Shown here piece by piece: positions 1 to 12,100 of a stretch of DNA of 64,000 nt. The notes under the pieces were generated by a model, which worked only from the letters and a program-made list of their open reading frames with translations, searched no databases and was not told the origin of the DNA. Within the stretch, counting starts at the first letter, position 1; the number at the start of each line of letters is the position of its first letter. The position numbers and the translations under genes were made by a program. The stretch lies in contig OX344764.1 of assembly GCA_947034895.1 (NCBI GenBank), positions 16,554,001 to 16,618,000 on the forward strand. Direction: 5' to 3'. This DNA comes from Rhytidiadelphus loreus (lineage: Eukaryota; Streptophyta; Bryopsida; Hypnales; Hylocomiaceae).

Positions 1-84
1 ATTCCTATCTACCTCTCCCAGCACAGGCTATTCTATGATCGCTCACGTGAATACTGTATAGACAAAGATCATCATTGAACTCAC

Positions 85-3000
85 CTCGGCTTCACATTGT
101 AGTTCTTGTTCCAAGTTAGCTGTCTGGTGGCCATGAATCGCAACCAGACCAAAATTCCAGCTTGGGCAAGCTCTCCTTCATTCCTAGCCCGCTCCGTCAG
201 CCCAGTGGTAATATTGTATCTGCACACCGTCAATAAATGAACCCGACAAGACCGATTACTGATGAACCAAATAAGAAATGTAAATTCAAACGATCTAACG
301 TTATCTCAAAGCTGAAATGTGATTTAATCAAATAATTAATTAGAAACGTGATGGCACTACAATATATGTAAACTCAAAGCTCAATTCCATTCGCCCGCGT
401 TTCACAATCGTTTCACAATCAAGTCTTATAATAAAGCAGATCAGGCAGCACATTCGACCACGCACCTGTGCATGAGGGATCGTTCGGCTTCACTCTCTTG
501 ACTAGCAACATCTTGCAGAAACTCCTTGGCAGTCCCGTTCCCATCTCCAACAGCCTGAGCGGTGTACATAAGAGTACGAGAGGAAATAGATAGATATCAA
601 ATTTCTAAGTGCTGCAAAATTTCAGACAATCAAACAAACTAGAAGAGCGAGAACTTATAAACATAGATGCAAACTGGATGTTTGCCTTCTGAACTTTGTT
701 GATGACACTACTGAATTCCCTGCCAATAGATGAGCACAACTCAATGCAATCCTGGTGATTCAAATACCTTGAACGCTTTCTTATCCTTGGGTCGTAAAGA
801 GACATAATAGTCTGATTCATTATCCTTATACCAATTGCCCCCACTGAGCATGACGAATGGCAAGCCAATGAAGTTGTTGTCGCCAAGGTCGATCGTGATA
901 CCCTGTACCAGCACTCAAACCAGTCAAACAAATTTGTAGAATTGAAGAGGACGAGACAGTCCAGAAAGGCAAAGAAGAATGAGAGAATAATAGCGAATAG
1001 AAGAACCTGAAGAGAAGCATCCCCAGCAAAGCCTCCCTGATATTGAGTATCAAATGTTCCACCTTGAGGTGTAGATTCATCAGGCACAACGGTTTCCGGA
1101 GGAGGCTGCATCAACGAAAAAACTAGCAGATGTAATTTACGCTAATCAGAAGCATCCTCTTCAACTAAGATAACCTCCCTCTATATGGCAATGCAAGCTA
1201 ACATAGATATCACAACTTGCTAAACTCAGAATCTTTTGATCATCTTAAGCCTCTAATAGTTGTGGATTTCAATAACAGATATTCAATCCATGGACACAAT
1301 GTAGAAACAGGTTCTGTTCCTGGAAACAAGCATAATTCTAGTTGAAGAATACCTATGAGAAGAACGAGACTTTTCAAATAAATTTAAAAAGAAAACTTTA
1401 AAATGATCAGAAGTAGACATATGAAGACAAACATACCGCCCACTCTCTTGCGTGGTCTTTGGAAACTGCCCAGCGCATGACCAGAGGCTCTTTGAAGTTT
1501 GTCCCAAATTGAACACGAACATTTCCTTCAGCCTTCGTTACCAGTACCTGTGTTGACAAAAATTACAAGAATGATCACCAAGTCTCCCGCTGAAGGTAGC
1601 ATTACGCAGCATTAAACATCGAATACCCCTCGTGGACATCAGTTCATAAACAGGAAAAAGATAGATGCGGAGAATGGAATCTTCATCAAACTGCCAACAA
1701 GTGTCTAGGTATGAGTATCTTATTAAATGAAAAAATTCAAAACACTTTTGATATTGTCCATGTCTTGACGGAATGCTTTAGACTTTGTTTCTACCCTATC
1801 ATTGTTTGAGAGGCAGCGTAATTTAAGGACCTGCACAAGTTCTAGGACAGCTATTGTGAAAACATTTAAACCATCACATGAGACGACTCAAAGAGAACAC
1901 AAAGAAGAAAAAAGATGACGGCAGGCCCACAATGTAACCTGACTAACAAGACACCAACTTAAATCATACCAGAAGATCATCGTTTCCAGCCTTGAAGAAC
2001 CGCTTCAGAATGACTTCGCTTCCATCAACAGCTTCTAACTTTTGAGCAGCTTTCTGCAAAGGAGTAAGTTCCCTAGGACGAGCGGGTGTCCCCACCCCTG
2101 CTTTCGCACCCGGAGTGAATCTATTAAAAAGTTCATCGGTACTCCACCTCCTCCTCGTCATTCTAGACATGCTGGGTACCCTGCGAAGTATTGACTGGCT
2201 CCCTCCATTGTCCGACTTTGCCTTACCATTACCGCTTGATTCCTGTTTTTTCTCCTCAACCTGTCCACCTTGTAGGCGCGCCCTAATTTTGTCTATAGAA
2301 ACTCCTTGAGCAACCTCGATTTGAAGCTCTTTGCGTGCTTCCTCATGTTCGGCCTGAAACACAGAAAAAGAACGGTTCAACCACTCATCGTCCGTTTCTT
2401 AAAGAACACTCAAATATGCCCAAAAACTTTGAAGCATTCAAAATATGCGAAGGGCTCCAGCGAACAACTTCCTCATAGCAGGCGCATACCTTCTCTTGTT
2501 GAGGAGAGTAGTTATGTTTTCCTCTGCGTTCCCAACGCAGATAAGCCTGGATTCCAACGAGTTCCTCGGGAATACTGAACCCCGAAAGGTTCAACTGCGG
2601 AATATCGACTCGAAGGTTCTGACCGTTTAACTTGTGCCTGCGAAAACGTGTTCTTTCTCAAGTTGTTAGCCGTTGAAACGTGTGATGGAATCAGGATTTC
2701 AACTTATACTAGAAACTAGTAAGCTCATCAGAGGACCTGATAGTAGATAGCTAATAGTCTGCAGTATTTTTTACAATCCTTGGATTATCCAATTAAACAT
2801 CTTGCAACTCCTGGTACAGGGTAATGCTAGTCCCCCACCATTCAAAGCTTGGAAAAATAAACAATACTGATTATCAAGCTCGAATGAAACTTTTCTGAAG
2901 TGCAAGAAGTAAACCTAAGTTTCAAACCTACACAAGCAGATTACAAGCAATGGATGCAGAACCCATCATGTGGTAAGAGAATGCACTCACCAATGATTTC

Positions 3001-4593
3001 TGTTTTTGTCAACCAAAACAAATTCTACAACGTTGAGACTCAAATTGGGGAAGTCAACTGTTATAGTTGCAGTGTCTCCAGTCTGCACATATGAGACACG
3101 ACTAAATCAACGCACAATCTCAACTTCAGCAAAGAAAACTATTCGCTAGAAACTCTAGAAAAACGACAAACACTATTCTAGCAACCTGTAAGTGCTGTAG
3201 TGCGCCCTCCTCTCATTATCACAAAAAAATTTAATAACTAAAGTGCCTAATGCTTGGAATAATAGAGATCATCTATCATACATGGATTTACGACCAATAT
3301 CATAACTTGGTTGTACCTTGCGAAACGGAGATTGTACTGCACCATGCTTTTCATAACTTCCTTCGGGCCTGTTAGCCGGCAGAATCCAAGCACTGCATTG
3401 CAAGTTTTTCATTAGAAACAGTGAGCATTATCCTACAGACCTTGCTCGTTAGATCTCGGCAATAAGATAAAGAAACAGCAGTGTTTGGTTATTTTTCCAA
3501 ATACATGGTACACAGGAGAATCTCCGATTTGAGTAAGTGCTTACTTGTTCCCAGGCTCCAATGCGCCCCAATGAAGAAGTAATGAATCGACATCACAGTT
3601 CGAAACTTCGAAGTGCAGGGATGCAGGTTTGCCGATTGCAGGAGCAGTTGCTCTGACCTAAAATCGAAGAAATTAATCGTTAACAAGAGATTAAACATTC
3701 CTGCGCAATCCAAAGAGTCTTAAACCGATTGTCACTAAAGACCTGCTATATGCGGATTCTCAAATTAGTAAAATTACAAGAGAATCCGGCATGGCTTATG
3801 TGAGAACACTAAAATTTAAACTCCTGTAAGCCGTAGTTGTCGACAATGAGAAGAACACCGGGAGAAACCGTTCAAAAGCAAAAGAACGAATATATGACAA
3901 TGCTAGCAACAATACAACTATAGTTAGCAAACATACCTGTAGCTTAATGCCATCATCAACTGTGAACTCCTTTGTAAACTGAAACAGAAGTCAGTGCAAA
4001 GCTTCATAGAATCAGGAGCAGTACAAGCTCGATTCACTCTACCGTAGAGACTATGTTTCCATAAGGATCACACAGAAGCGACGCATGATTGATTGAAGAC
4101 GTCAATTGCAATGCCAAAAGGATTCACTAAGATTCAAAATGACCACACTTGAGCTAGCGTGTTCACCTATTCATGCCATCCTGGTGAAACCTAAAGTCTA
4201 ACATAAGGCCAAACAGAACAAAAGACTTAGCATAATACGCCGACTTAACAGATAGGTCTAAGGGAATTGACAAAAAACAAGGTGACCCACCTCTGCCACT
4301 TCAATCGCCGTTGCGACCACAGCCCTTGGGGACATCACTACACCCCGCTTGGTTCTTCGGCTCCCGCTCTCGCATAAACCTGGCGCCAGCAACTGAGAAG
4401 TTCGCGATACGAAGCTACTACGAAGACCGCTCTTCAAGGTAGAACTCGACAGAGCGGGAGCCACGGAGTACGTACACTGGGCAAACTCGCCAAAGTGGGC
4501 GCTCGCTCGCCGACTTTTTTTCTGACACTGGAGCCCAGCGGCAGGCGCATATGACACAGGATTGGGATTCGAAAGTACTCTATGGATCTGCAT
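85..4593 (-). CDS. GWD1: alpha-glucan, water dikinase, plastidial (5' half, exons 1-12)
   Basis: Phosphorylates the C6 position of starch glucosyl units in plastids, which opens granules for degradation. Exons, in transcript order: 4593-4291, 3978-3937, 3657-3545, 3392-3317, 3082-2991, 2637-2490, 2353-1970, 1547-1437, 1105-1007, 902-768, 554-466, 219-85. All have GT-AG borders and one continuous frame (575 codons plus 2 nt). Residues 1-100 are Ser/Arg-rich and acid-poor, as in a chloroplast transit peptide. Two CBM45-like starch-binding regions follow, at about 105-225 and 385-500. Between them lies the family signature IQAYLRWERRGKHNYSPQQE, then GVSIDKIRARL. Exon 12 encodes the conserved WLRFMATRQLTWNKNYNVKP. 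The phosphohistidine and ATP-binding domains lie beyond position 1, so this is a partial gene (the family is about 1400 aa). The start is the first ATG, at 4593, just after a possible splice acceptor (AG at 4601-4600). Confidence 0.93.
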
Positions 4594-7103
4594 TGTTACC
4601 TAAATTTGTTTGCTTCTGTCAAATGGCTCCACTCTGCTCAGTTAGCAGAGAAGTGTGCAGCGAAGAACCTGGAACAATTTCGATAATTCCTTAGTCAGCA
4701 ACCAGGTGAGGCACAAAAAGGATGGTTGATCTTGCCTAGACCACCGACTGGAAACCATAGACGATGCAGTCCCAGTTAACTGATCGCAATTGAACTCTCT
4801 AATCAGCATGCATTTTTAAGGCTAAAATTGAACTGATTAAATGACTCAACTGGTTGCGGCGATGGTCTTTTACAGTAGCTAAGCCATTCCTTCTGTATGG
4901 TTACGTCAGTAAGTAATTCATGTACTATAAAATGTCAAAGCTAGACGAGTGACAGTGAAAATCAAGATCCTAAATTACAGACAGAAACACCAGTAGCAGA
5001 ATGAAGAACTTCTGCCGCTAACTTGCTTACTGCTAACTCTTCCTCATATTCATTGCCAAGACACCTTCCAGGATGACAGAAAAACTCCAAAGGTTCCCAA
5101 AATTATCACGCTAAACATAATAATTCACTGTCATCGGTAGTGGAAGCATAACCGAGCAGGAATTACTCTGATTAGAAGGATAGAGAGTGTCCATAGCCGA
5201 ATTCTAGGGTATACCATGACAGACATGAACCAGCAACGCTCTAACCATCAGAATTGTGCTACTGACAGATCAAAATTCGAAATCACCATCGTAATCAGAC
5301 ACTACATGGATCCATGCACTCCGTAAGCCAACGCACCAATCATTATGAGAGAGCGACGCAATTGCGACATTATAATGGAATGGCGGAATTATTAATCATT
5401 AAAGGGCTGTCACATCGCGAATGTCCAACAAAATTAACTTCGTAGCGCAGGTACTTAACTATTGAATTCATATGAGGGAAACCCTAAACCCCATGGTTTG
5501 AGGAACTCCCTGTGCACAATATCCAAAATTTCATACATCTAACGAGATTCAGGGATTGCCAAGCCCACAGTTGCAACAAGGTTCCCAATGTTTACGCTGC
5601 TTCAGTATTTATATCGCCCAACGACTGATCATTCGTAGGAATGAATCACAAGAATAAATTGATGGATAGTCTGAAAGAAAGCAAACTTGCAGAATTTCGG
5701 AAGCTCAAACCTGATTAAAACTTTAAATATCCAATCCAGCATCCAAAATCAACAAAGAAAACAGTCGCAAAATACGTTCAACAGCATAAGAACATACGCA
5801 AATCGCAAATTAACTTCCGCCCTGGCCCCTCACACAAACGAAGTGAGCCTGGATTAACGACTAGAGCAGTGATAACAGACCGCACTGAGGTGGCAATCAA
5901 TTTCTTCCTTCCTGAACACGAAATATCCTCGGTAGATCCAGAACACAACTACAAATTTCAAAATTACCAACGTCTACAATCCGGTGACCAATTGCACGAC
6001 ACCCGATGTATAGCAGCCAATTCATCTCTCATGCTTCTACAACCCAAACCAAGGTGATCAAAACAAGATCCCGTATTGAGGCACCGAAACCAGAAGAAAG
6101 CAATAAACGCACCGCAACCTCCATATCAAAACTCTCACTGTATTGCAAACGAGAGAAGATCGCGAAGGATTACTCAAAATTAGAATCCATCGAGTATGTA
6201 TCTCACTATGTAGACACGTTTCGGGCATTGAAATTGAAGTATGAGCAGGTAAGCATTTGCCTAAGGTCTTGTAGGATCACTTTTCCATACCTCTTCATTT
6301 TTACAAATTATATGTACATCATTTAGAGGATTGCAACTCCAGGTAAACTAGCCAAATGTACAATAAAGAGGAAATCACCTCACAGTACACAATCTACACG
6401 AGAAAAATTGACAGGTTGAGTATGAACAATAAAAACCTTGAGTGTCCTACACTGAAATTTCAAAGCTGCATTGCAAACGAGAGAAGATTTCCAAGCACAA
6501 CAAGAACCTCACACGAGACCTCACAACAAAGCGCCGCACAATCAATTTAAACTCACAAGCTCTCAAACCTTATTTCCAAGCACCATTCCTCCGACATGCA
6601 GAATCCAGTGCACGAATTGAATCCGCAACCCAATGCGGCCTCAATTGTACTCCAAATCGGGCATCTAAGAGCTCAAACGACGCGTCTCAACGAATCCCAC
6701 AACATGAAATTAAGATCATCAATACAGACTTCCCGAATCTAGTATAAGGAATCGTCACCTGTATCTCTTTCCGCAGACTGTGCCACCAGAACTCGATCAC
6801 TCCATAATTAACTGAGAAATGCGAACTCAAATGTGCTAGAAATCGGGTGTCCGAGGGCTCAAAAGAAGCGTCTCGAAGAATCCTACACGATGGAACTGCG
6901 ATTACAATTCACACCTGCAGCATTCGGAGCTGAAAATCGAAAACACCAGCACCCCGACACTGGAAGAGTGGGAAGTGCTACAACGCGGGTCGATCGGACG
7001 AGAGTGCTCGAGAATATTAGTCAACCCTTGGTTGACAAGTGGCGCCTTCTCCTTAGAAGCGAATTGTCGTACTCAGTCAAGAAATCATCGGATGGTTGTA
7101 AGG

Positions 7104-7166
7104 CCATTTCGGTTAATCGCTTGATCTCGGCCGTTGTTTTATAGGATTGTGATTGGTGGTCATTGG
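7104..7166 (-). promoter_or_regulatory. candidate GWD1 core promoter (TATA and CCAAT boxes)
   Basis: On the minus strand TATAAAA lies at 7143-7137, with two CCAAT motifs just upstream (7156-7152 and 7166-7162). Transcription would then start near 7105 and run into less AT-rich DNA. A CAG|GTGTGA donor-like site lies near 6919 and an acceptor-like TTTAG lies 7 bases before the GWD1 ATG. This suggests a first 5'UTR exon of about 185 nt and a 5'UTR intron of about 2.3 kb. The motifs are seen; the transcript structure and the assignment to GWD1 are inferred. Confidence 0.42.
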
Positions 7167-7475
7167 ACGTTCCTCATTCCCCGGTCTTACAGGGGCCTTC
7201 TGTCAGCCGTCGGTATTCGGGACGCCTAATGCCGTGGGACCAATGAATGTGTTATGGAACAGAGAAACGAGTTCCACATGGGTTTAGTATTTTGTGCTGC
7301 CTCCACTCCCTTGTTTTTTGCACTCATCTAGAAAGCATTTATTGAGATATTTGCAGTTTTTTATTCAATTCACCCATGCATTCTTGGTGCATATAACATT
7401 GTATAACCAAAGTGTGGCCTTACACAGACTAGGAAGGTATTATTCTTTGCTGGATACCTCAGATGGACTTATTAG

Positions 7476-7640
7476 ATAAACCCCAGAAGGGCAGGCTAGT
7501 TACCATGGAAATCAACCTTTGGGATACTATGTGAATTATTTGCTTCAAAAAAACACCAAGAGCATTCATTGGAGGTCAAACTACTATGCAAGACATGGGG
7601 GGTCGGAGAAATGCTGAAGTAGTAACATACAAGAAAATGA
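7476..7640 (+). repeat. degenerate copy of the TTAACCC-end MITE family
   Basis: The interior (TGTGAATT..TTGCTTC then AAAAAAACACCAAGAGCATTC and AGGTCAAACTACTAT) can be aligned by eye with the interior of the better preserved elements at 14412-14563 and 58347-58580. The terminal repeats are no longer recognisable, so the borders are approximate. Confidence 0.45.
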
Positions 7641-7984
7641 TATAGCCAAATATTTTAGTATTCATCTACATTTGGGATAGAATTGTCTTTTCATTCACAT
7701 ATTTGGATGAGTTTCATTTAAAATTGCCAATTTCATCCAAAAAATTTCCAAAAATTGGACCAACTTAATTAGCCTCATCACCCAATTTTTTTTCAAATTT
7801 TCCTATAGGTTTGATGCTCCCCAACTATTTTTGGTGATTTTAGGCATTTAAATGCCTAGAAATAAAAACTAATGCAAGACCTTCCTTTTTCACACAAAAT
7901 TTCAAAGACAAACATCTATACTTATATCCTATATAAAAGGATTCTCTTTAATCCATTGGACACTTAAGTATCCAAGGCTTCCTT

Positions 7985-8085
7985 CTAGGGTTAATTCAAG
8001 GATTGGAGTTGTCTGAGGAGACGCATATGATAGTTTTGTTCATTGTATGGGGGCCCTTTTCAACGATGCAAAAAGAACCCCTATT
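7985..8085 (+). repeat. dispersed repeat, copy A
   Basis: A stretch of about 95 bp (TTAATTCAAGGATTGGAGTTG ... GTATGGGGGCCC) matches 30970-31064 in the same orientation with scattered differences. No coding capacity or terminal repeats were recognised. Probably a fragment of a larger transposable element. Confidence 0.45.
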
Positions 8086-9198
8086 TCATTGGTAAACAAT
8101 AAGAAATGACTCTTACATGGATAACTTGTAAATATTTTCATTTTCTTACCATAAGTTTGACTTGGAGACCTCTAGCTAACACTATATATAAGTATATATT
8201 CTACATCATTTGTCAAGACATGTCTCTTTATTGGACAACTTTTAAGTACTTTCATTCTTTTGTTTTGGACCAATTACAACTAATTAATAAGTTTGACATG
8301 CATACCTCCAACATTGTACTTTATTTAAACTCTAAAAAAGTTTGTTAGACTTTGAAATGCAAAAAATTAGATTTATGGATTGTGTGTACATTCTCTATTA
8401 CTTTGAAATATTATGCCTGGGCAAAGGTATTTTATATAAGAACTTCTACTAAGTATTTTATTTAGTGATGAGTTGAAACTCACTCAAATGGAATAAAGAA
8501 TCTCATTATTCCATGAGCACCTCTTCCTATTTCCAAACCAACAAAAGGGTTGGTGATCCTAAACCCTTATCTACAATTCGAGACTTCAAAAATCTACACC
8601 AAGTGAAGAGTTGCCCAACTTTAGTATAGTCAAAAATCCAAAATAGTATCAACATTTGCAGAGTAAAGATTTTGAAGATTTTGTTGTGCAAATATAGTAT
8701 AACTTTAGTTCAAATAATATAAGTACATTTCACCTCAAAATGCAACTTTTTTCCAGATCCCAAAAAAGAACACTTTGAAAACAACTTGAGTAAGTAATAT
8801 AAAATATCAAAATAGGAAAAAAATAAAAATCGTCTCTATGTAGTCTACCTCTCACATCTCACATTAACATTAATAAGTGAATGAATTAACGCATATTAGA
8901 GAAACCTTGAATTTGAAATTTAACCCTCCGAATTCCAACATGGAAATATAATGTCACATACTCTCACAGCCAGTGTACATTTCATAACATGGCACTGTCT
9001 ACTATTAGCACTAATTTTTATCAACCTGTCCATTTACAAAGTCACTTAAGCCACTAAATAGATTATTAGAGTTCTAAATCACAGTGACTATGCTTGTTTG
9101 ATGTCCTCATTCTACCCTATCAATATCATTCCGCTTCCAAAAATGAGACCCTCATACTGTTAGTACTAAAAACTAATTACTTCGCTAAGTAAGGGATT

Positions 9199-12100
9199 TC
9201 ATAACTCATCCTTAAGTGACTGCATTAAGTTAGGCTTTGAATGTTGTACTGCTTGCTTGAGAAACTGAGTCTCTCCATCGTCATCATCTTCCGTAAGGCC
9301 ATTGTTTGTAGGGTCCTCATTTTCAACGCCAGAGCCCTCTCTGTCTGCGAGATGTTTAGACAACAATTCCACAGGCTCTGGGTCCGAAACATCTAGTGCT
9401 TCCTGGAAAATGATCGACACTTTGTAAGAAAAACTGCAAAAATCATTGATCTTACATTGATTTGTACAGTACAAGAAATGAAAATGGCGAAGAGTTCTTA
9501 TCACATTTGAGCCTCTCACGCCTCTGTTTGACGATGGTTGTTGTATACAGTCACTCAAAAGGTGGAAACTAAAACCGTAAGGGACTTCATCCTGTCTACT
9601 TTATTGACCCATTGTTAAGAACAGCAGCTCACCTATTCATTCATACAATGTGATCAAAATTTGATCTTGACTCTTGGGTACCCAAAGTGGTCTCTCACCT
9701 ACAAATCTATGGTGGTCTCTCAATGAAAGCACTCTCCTACGTATGTTAAAACGCCTAAAGTATACGAATGGTATAGTCTACTTTCCATTACCAATATAGC
9801 AATGTTTCTTTGAGAATAAATGCTTCACAACAATGAGACCAATTACAAGAACATTCTTCAAATGTCCAGATTCTATTATCACTTGATACAATTGTACATC
9901 AGATGATGCTCCTACAGATTCAATAGAGGGAATGAACTCCAGTTCTTTTGTGAACGGGCGTGTATCAAGAGTGTACAAGTCCTCTCATCAATGCGCACAG
10001 CACTGTTAAAGAGAACGACATGGGAGTTGCATATCCCTTTAAAAGGATGGACTCGACAGTATCCAAACAGATTCAATCAACTTCAAATCGACGAATATGC
10101 CATCAATTACAGCACATATCAAGCTCCGAACTGCTTGGAAGTGAAACTTACCTTCTGGTTGTCTCCTGAATTCTCCGTTTGTTCATTGGAGTTCAAATCA
10201 GTGTCTCCATCGTTATCAATCTCATCCTCCTCTTCCTCAACTTGAGCATCAGGGTCCACATTCAGATTAAGCTTGATAACTGAGTGAATGCGCGAAGCAA
10301 AGACCTTTGGGTTGTCTAACGCAAATCCGCTTTCTAACAATGCGGTTTCATAGAGGAGTGTAGCAGCCCTCACCGCAACCTCATCCTGTAAAAAAAGTTT
10401 TGGAAAAAAATTCGAATTGGTAAATGACAACAACAACAAATGCCCTTCATTGATGTTATAACGCATATATAGGTCGTACTGAATGAACCTTTGGGTCTTC
10501 TGCGACTCTTTGAAGAAGTTCCTGAATGATGGGGTGCCTTGCATTGATCTCCAGAGTGCGCTTACTCTTCATCTGAGCCACCTTTGATTGATCAACAAGC
10601 GTTTGGGCGAGCATGATCCGTTCCATGTTGGATGACCACCCCGTCTTGGAGGTAACCACCACCGTCGGTGTGTCTGCTAATCGAGTACTTACCTGCATTC
10701 CAAAAGTAGTTGCAAATTGAACCACGATCTTCAAAGTTCACATGAAGAGGTGAAACAAACCCACTAATGTAGTTATATTTAGCGCTGTTCTTTTTTTGGT
10801 AAATTGCCAGGAGATATAATTTGCAAGCAGTATAAGATAATGACTATGACAAGTCATCTTCTAGGAAATATGTATCCAAGACCAGTGCCCAAGATCGGGT
10901 GATGCAAGATGATGGTTGACCTTAACAGACTCCAGATTCTCGCTGGCAAGCAAGTCCTTCCACCACCTAGTGAGCTTCTTGTATGTCTTCGCCAATTCTT
11001 TTGTTTTGGCCTTGCTCTCTTTGCTGCCAATCTTCAAGTTATCTTTGGAGGCATCTTGCAACTTTTTATCCTCGTATTCCGTCAAATGTTGCAATAGGTA
11101 CTCGTCAAGAGGATCCGTGAAGTAAATAACCTGCACTTTAAAAAAAAAAGCAGTCAGTGGACAAATTGTGCCTAATGTTTTCCAGCGGAAAGGACTAATG
11201 CCAAAAGAAAATTGTGCACAGTCTGACTCCTGGACGATACTAGATAACGCTCAATGTATATGTGGCAATTAATTGGAACATGGCAATTCTCTCACTTCAA
11301 GATGAAATTCTGGTTTGATCAGAAAATACTCTACAAGCTTCGGAGTTCATTTTCACATCTGTGGTGCATTAGATGTGGACATTCACAGGTACCTCATAGT
11401 CTTTCTTTAGAAGCTTCTCCAAGAAAGGAGATTTCTCCAACACTTTCTTATCTTGCCCCGTAATAAAGTAGATGTGCGTTTGGTCGGACTTCATGCGCGC
11501 GATATACTGGTCAAAAGAGATTAGTTTTTCACCAGACTTCGAGCTGCGCAAACGGCAAGAACAAGAGTGATATTTTAGAAAAAGACACAATTAAACAGCA
11601 TGACCTTGTTGCAATGAGCAATGAAGAGAAAAATAAATCAGGTCCTCAGAAGCAAATCGATCCAATGCAGAATCTTAAGAACAAAACAAGTGCCTGCATC
11701 TAAAGACTTAATTAGCTAGAAGTATTCAACTCATTTCTGAACTTCGAGAAGTCGTCAGTCTTTGAATGCAAGGAAAGGATACCTCTGAAAACGCACAAGC
11801 TTGGCCAAGCGTTTCGCATTTGAGGTGTCGTCTAGAATACCCATCTTGATGAATTTGCTGTATTGTTTCCAGAACTCGGCATATTTTCCTTTCTTATCAT
11901 TGACCTCCTCTTCTTCAGCTTCTTCCAATGGATCTGTAACAACGACGGAAGTAGATACATAACTGTCATTGATATATCTAACTAACTTGCAATTTTAAAA
12001 TAACACTCATGAGCTTCAATCCTCTTAAATAGTTTAAATTGCAGCTGGAGTCAAGATTCAACATGCAAATCTCTGAAACAATAGACCGACATTTTGATAC

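Larger units (their letters stand above)
4594..9198. other. intergenic / inferred GWD1 5'UTR intron
   Basis: No convincing coding region. The part from about 4600 to 6920 would be the inferred GWD1 leader intron. Short open frames here show no family motif. Beyond 7.2 kb the sequence is AT-rich and holds a degenerate transposon relic (7476-7640) and one member of a dispersed repeat (about 7985-8085). The end of the GRP94 gene follows at 9199, so the GWD1 promoter and the GRP94 3' end are separated by about 2 kb. Confidence 0.5.

Noticed and set aside
1..84. Possible thirteenth GWD1 exon at the left edge
   Set aside because: No sequence here matches the residues expected after KPR; this looks like intron continuing out of the window.
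5869..7144. Several plus-strand open frames (62-106 codons) in the region upstream of GWD1
   Set aside because: No domain or family resemblance, overlapping in different frames, and the region fits better as the GWD1 leader exon, intron and promoter on the other strand.
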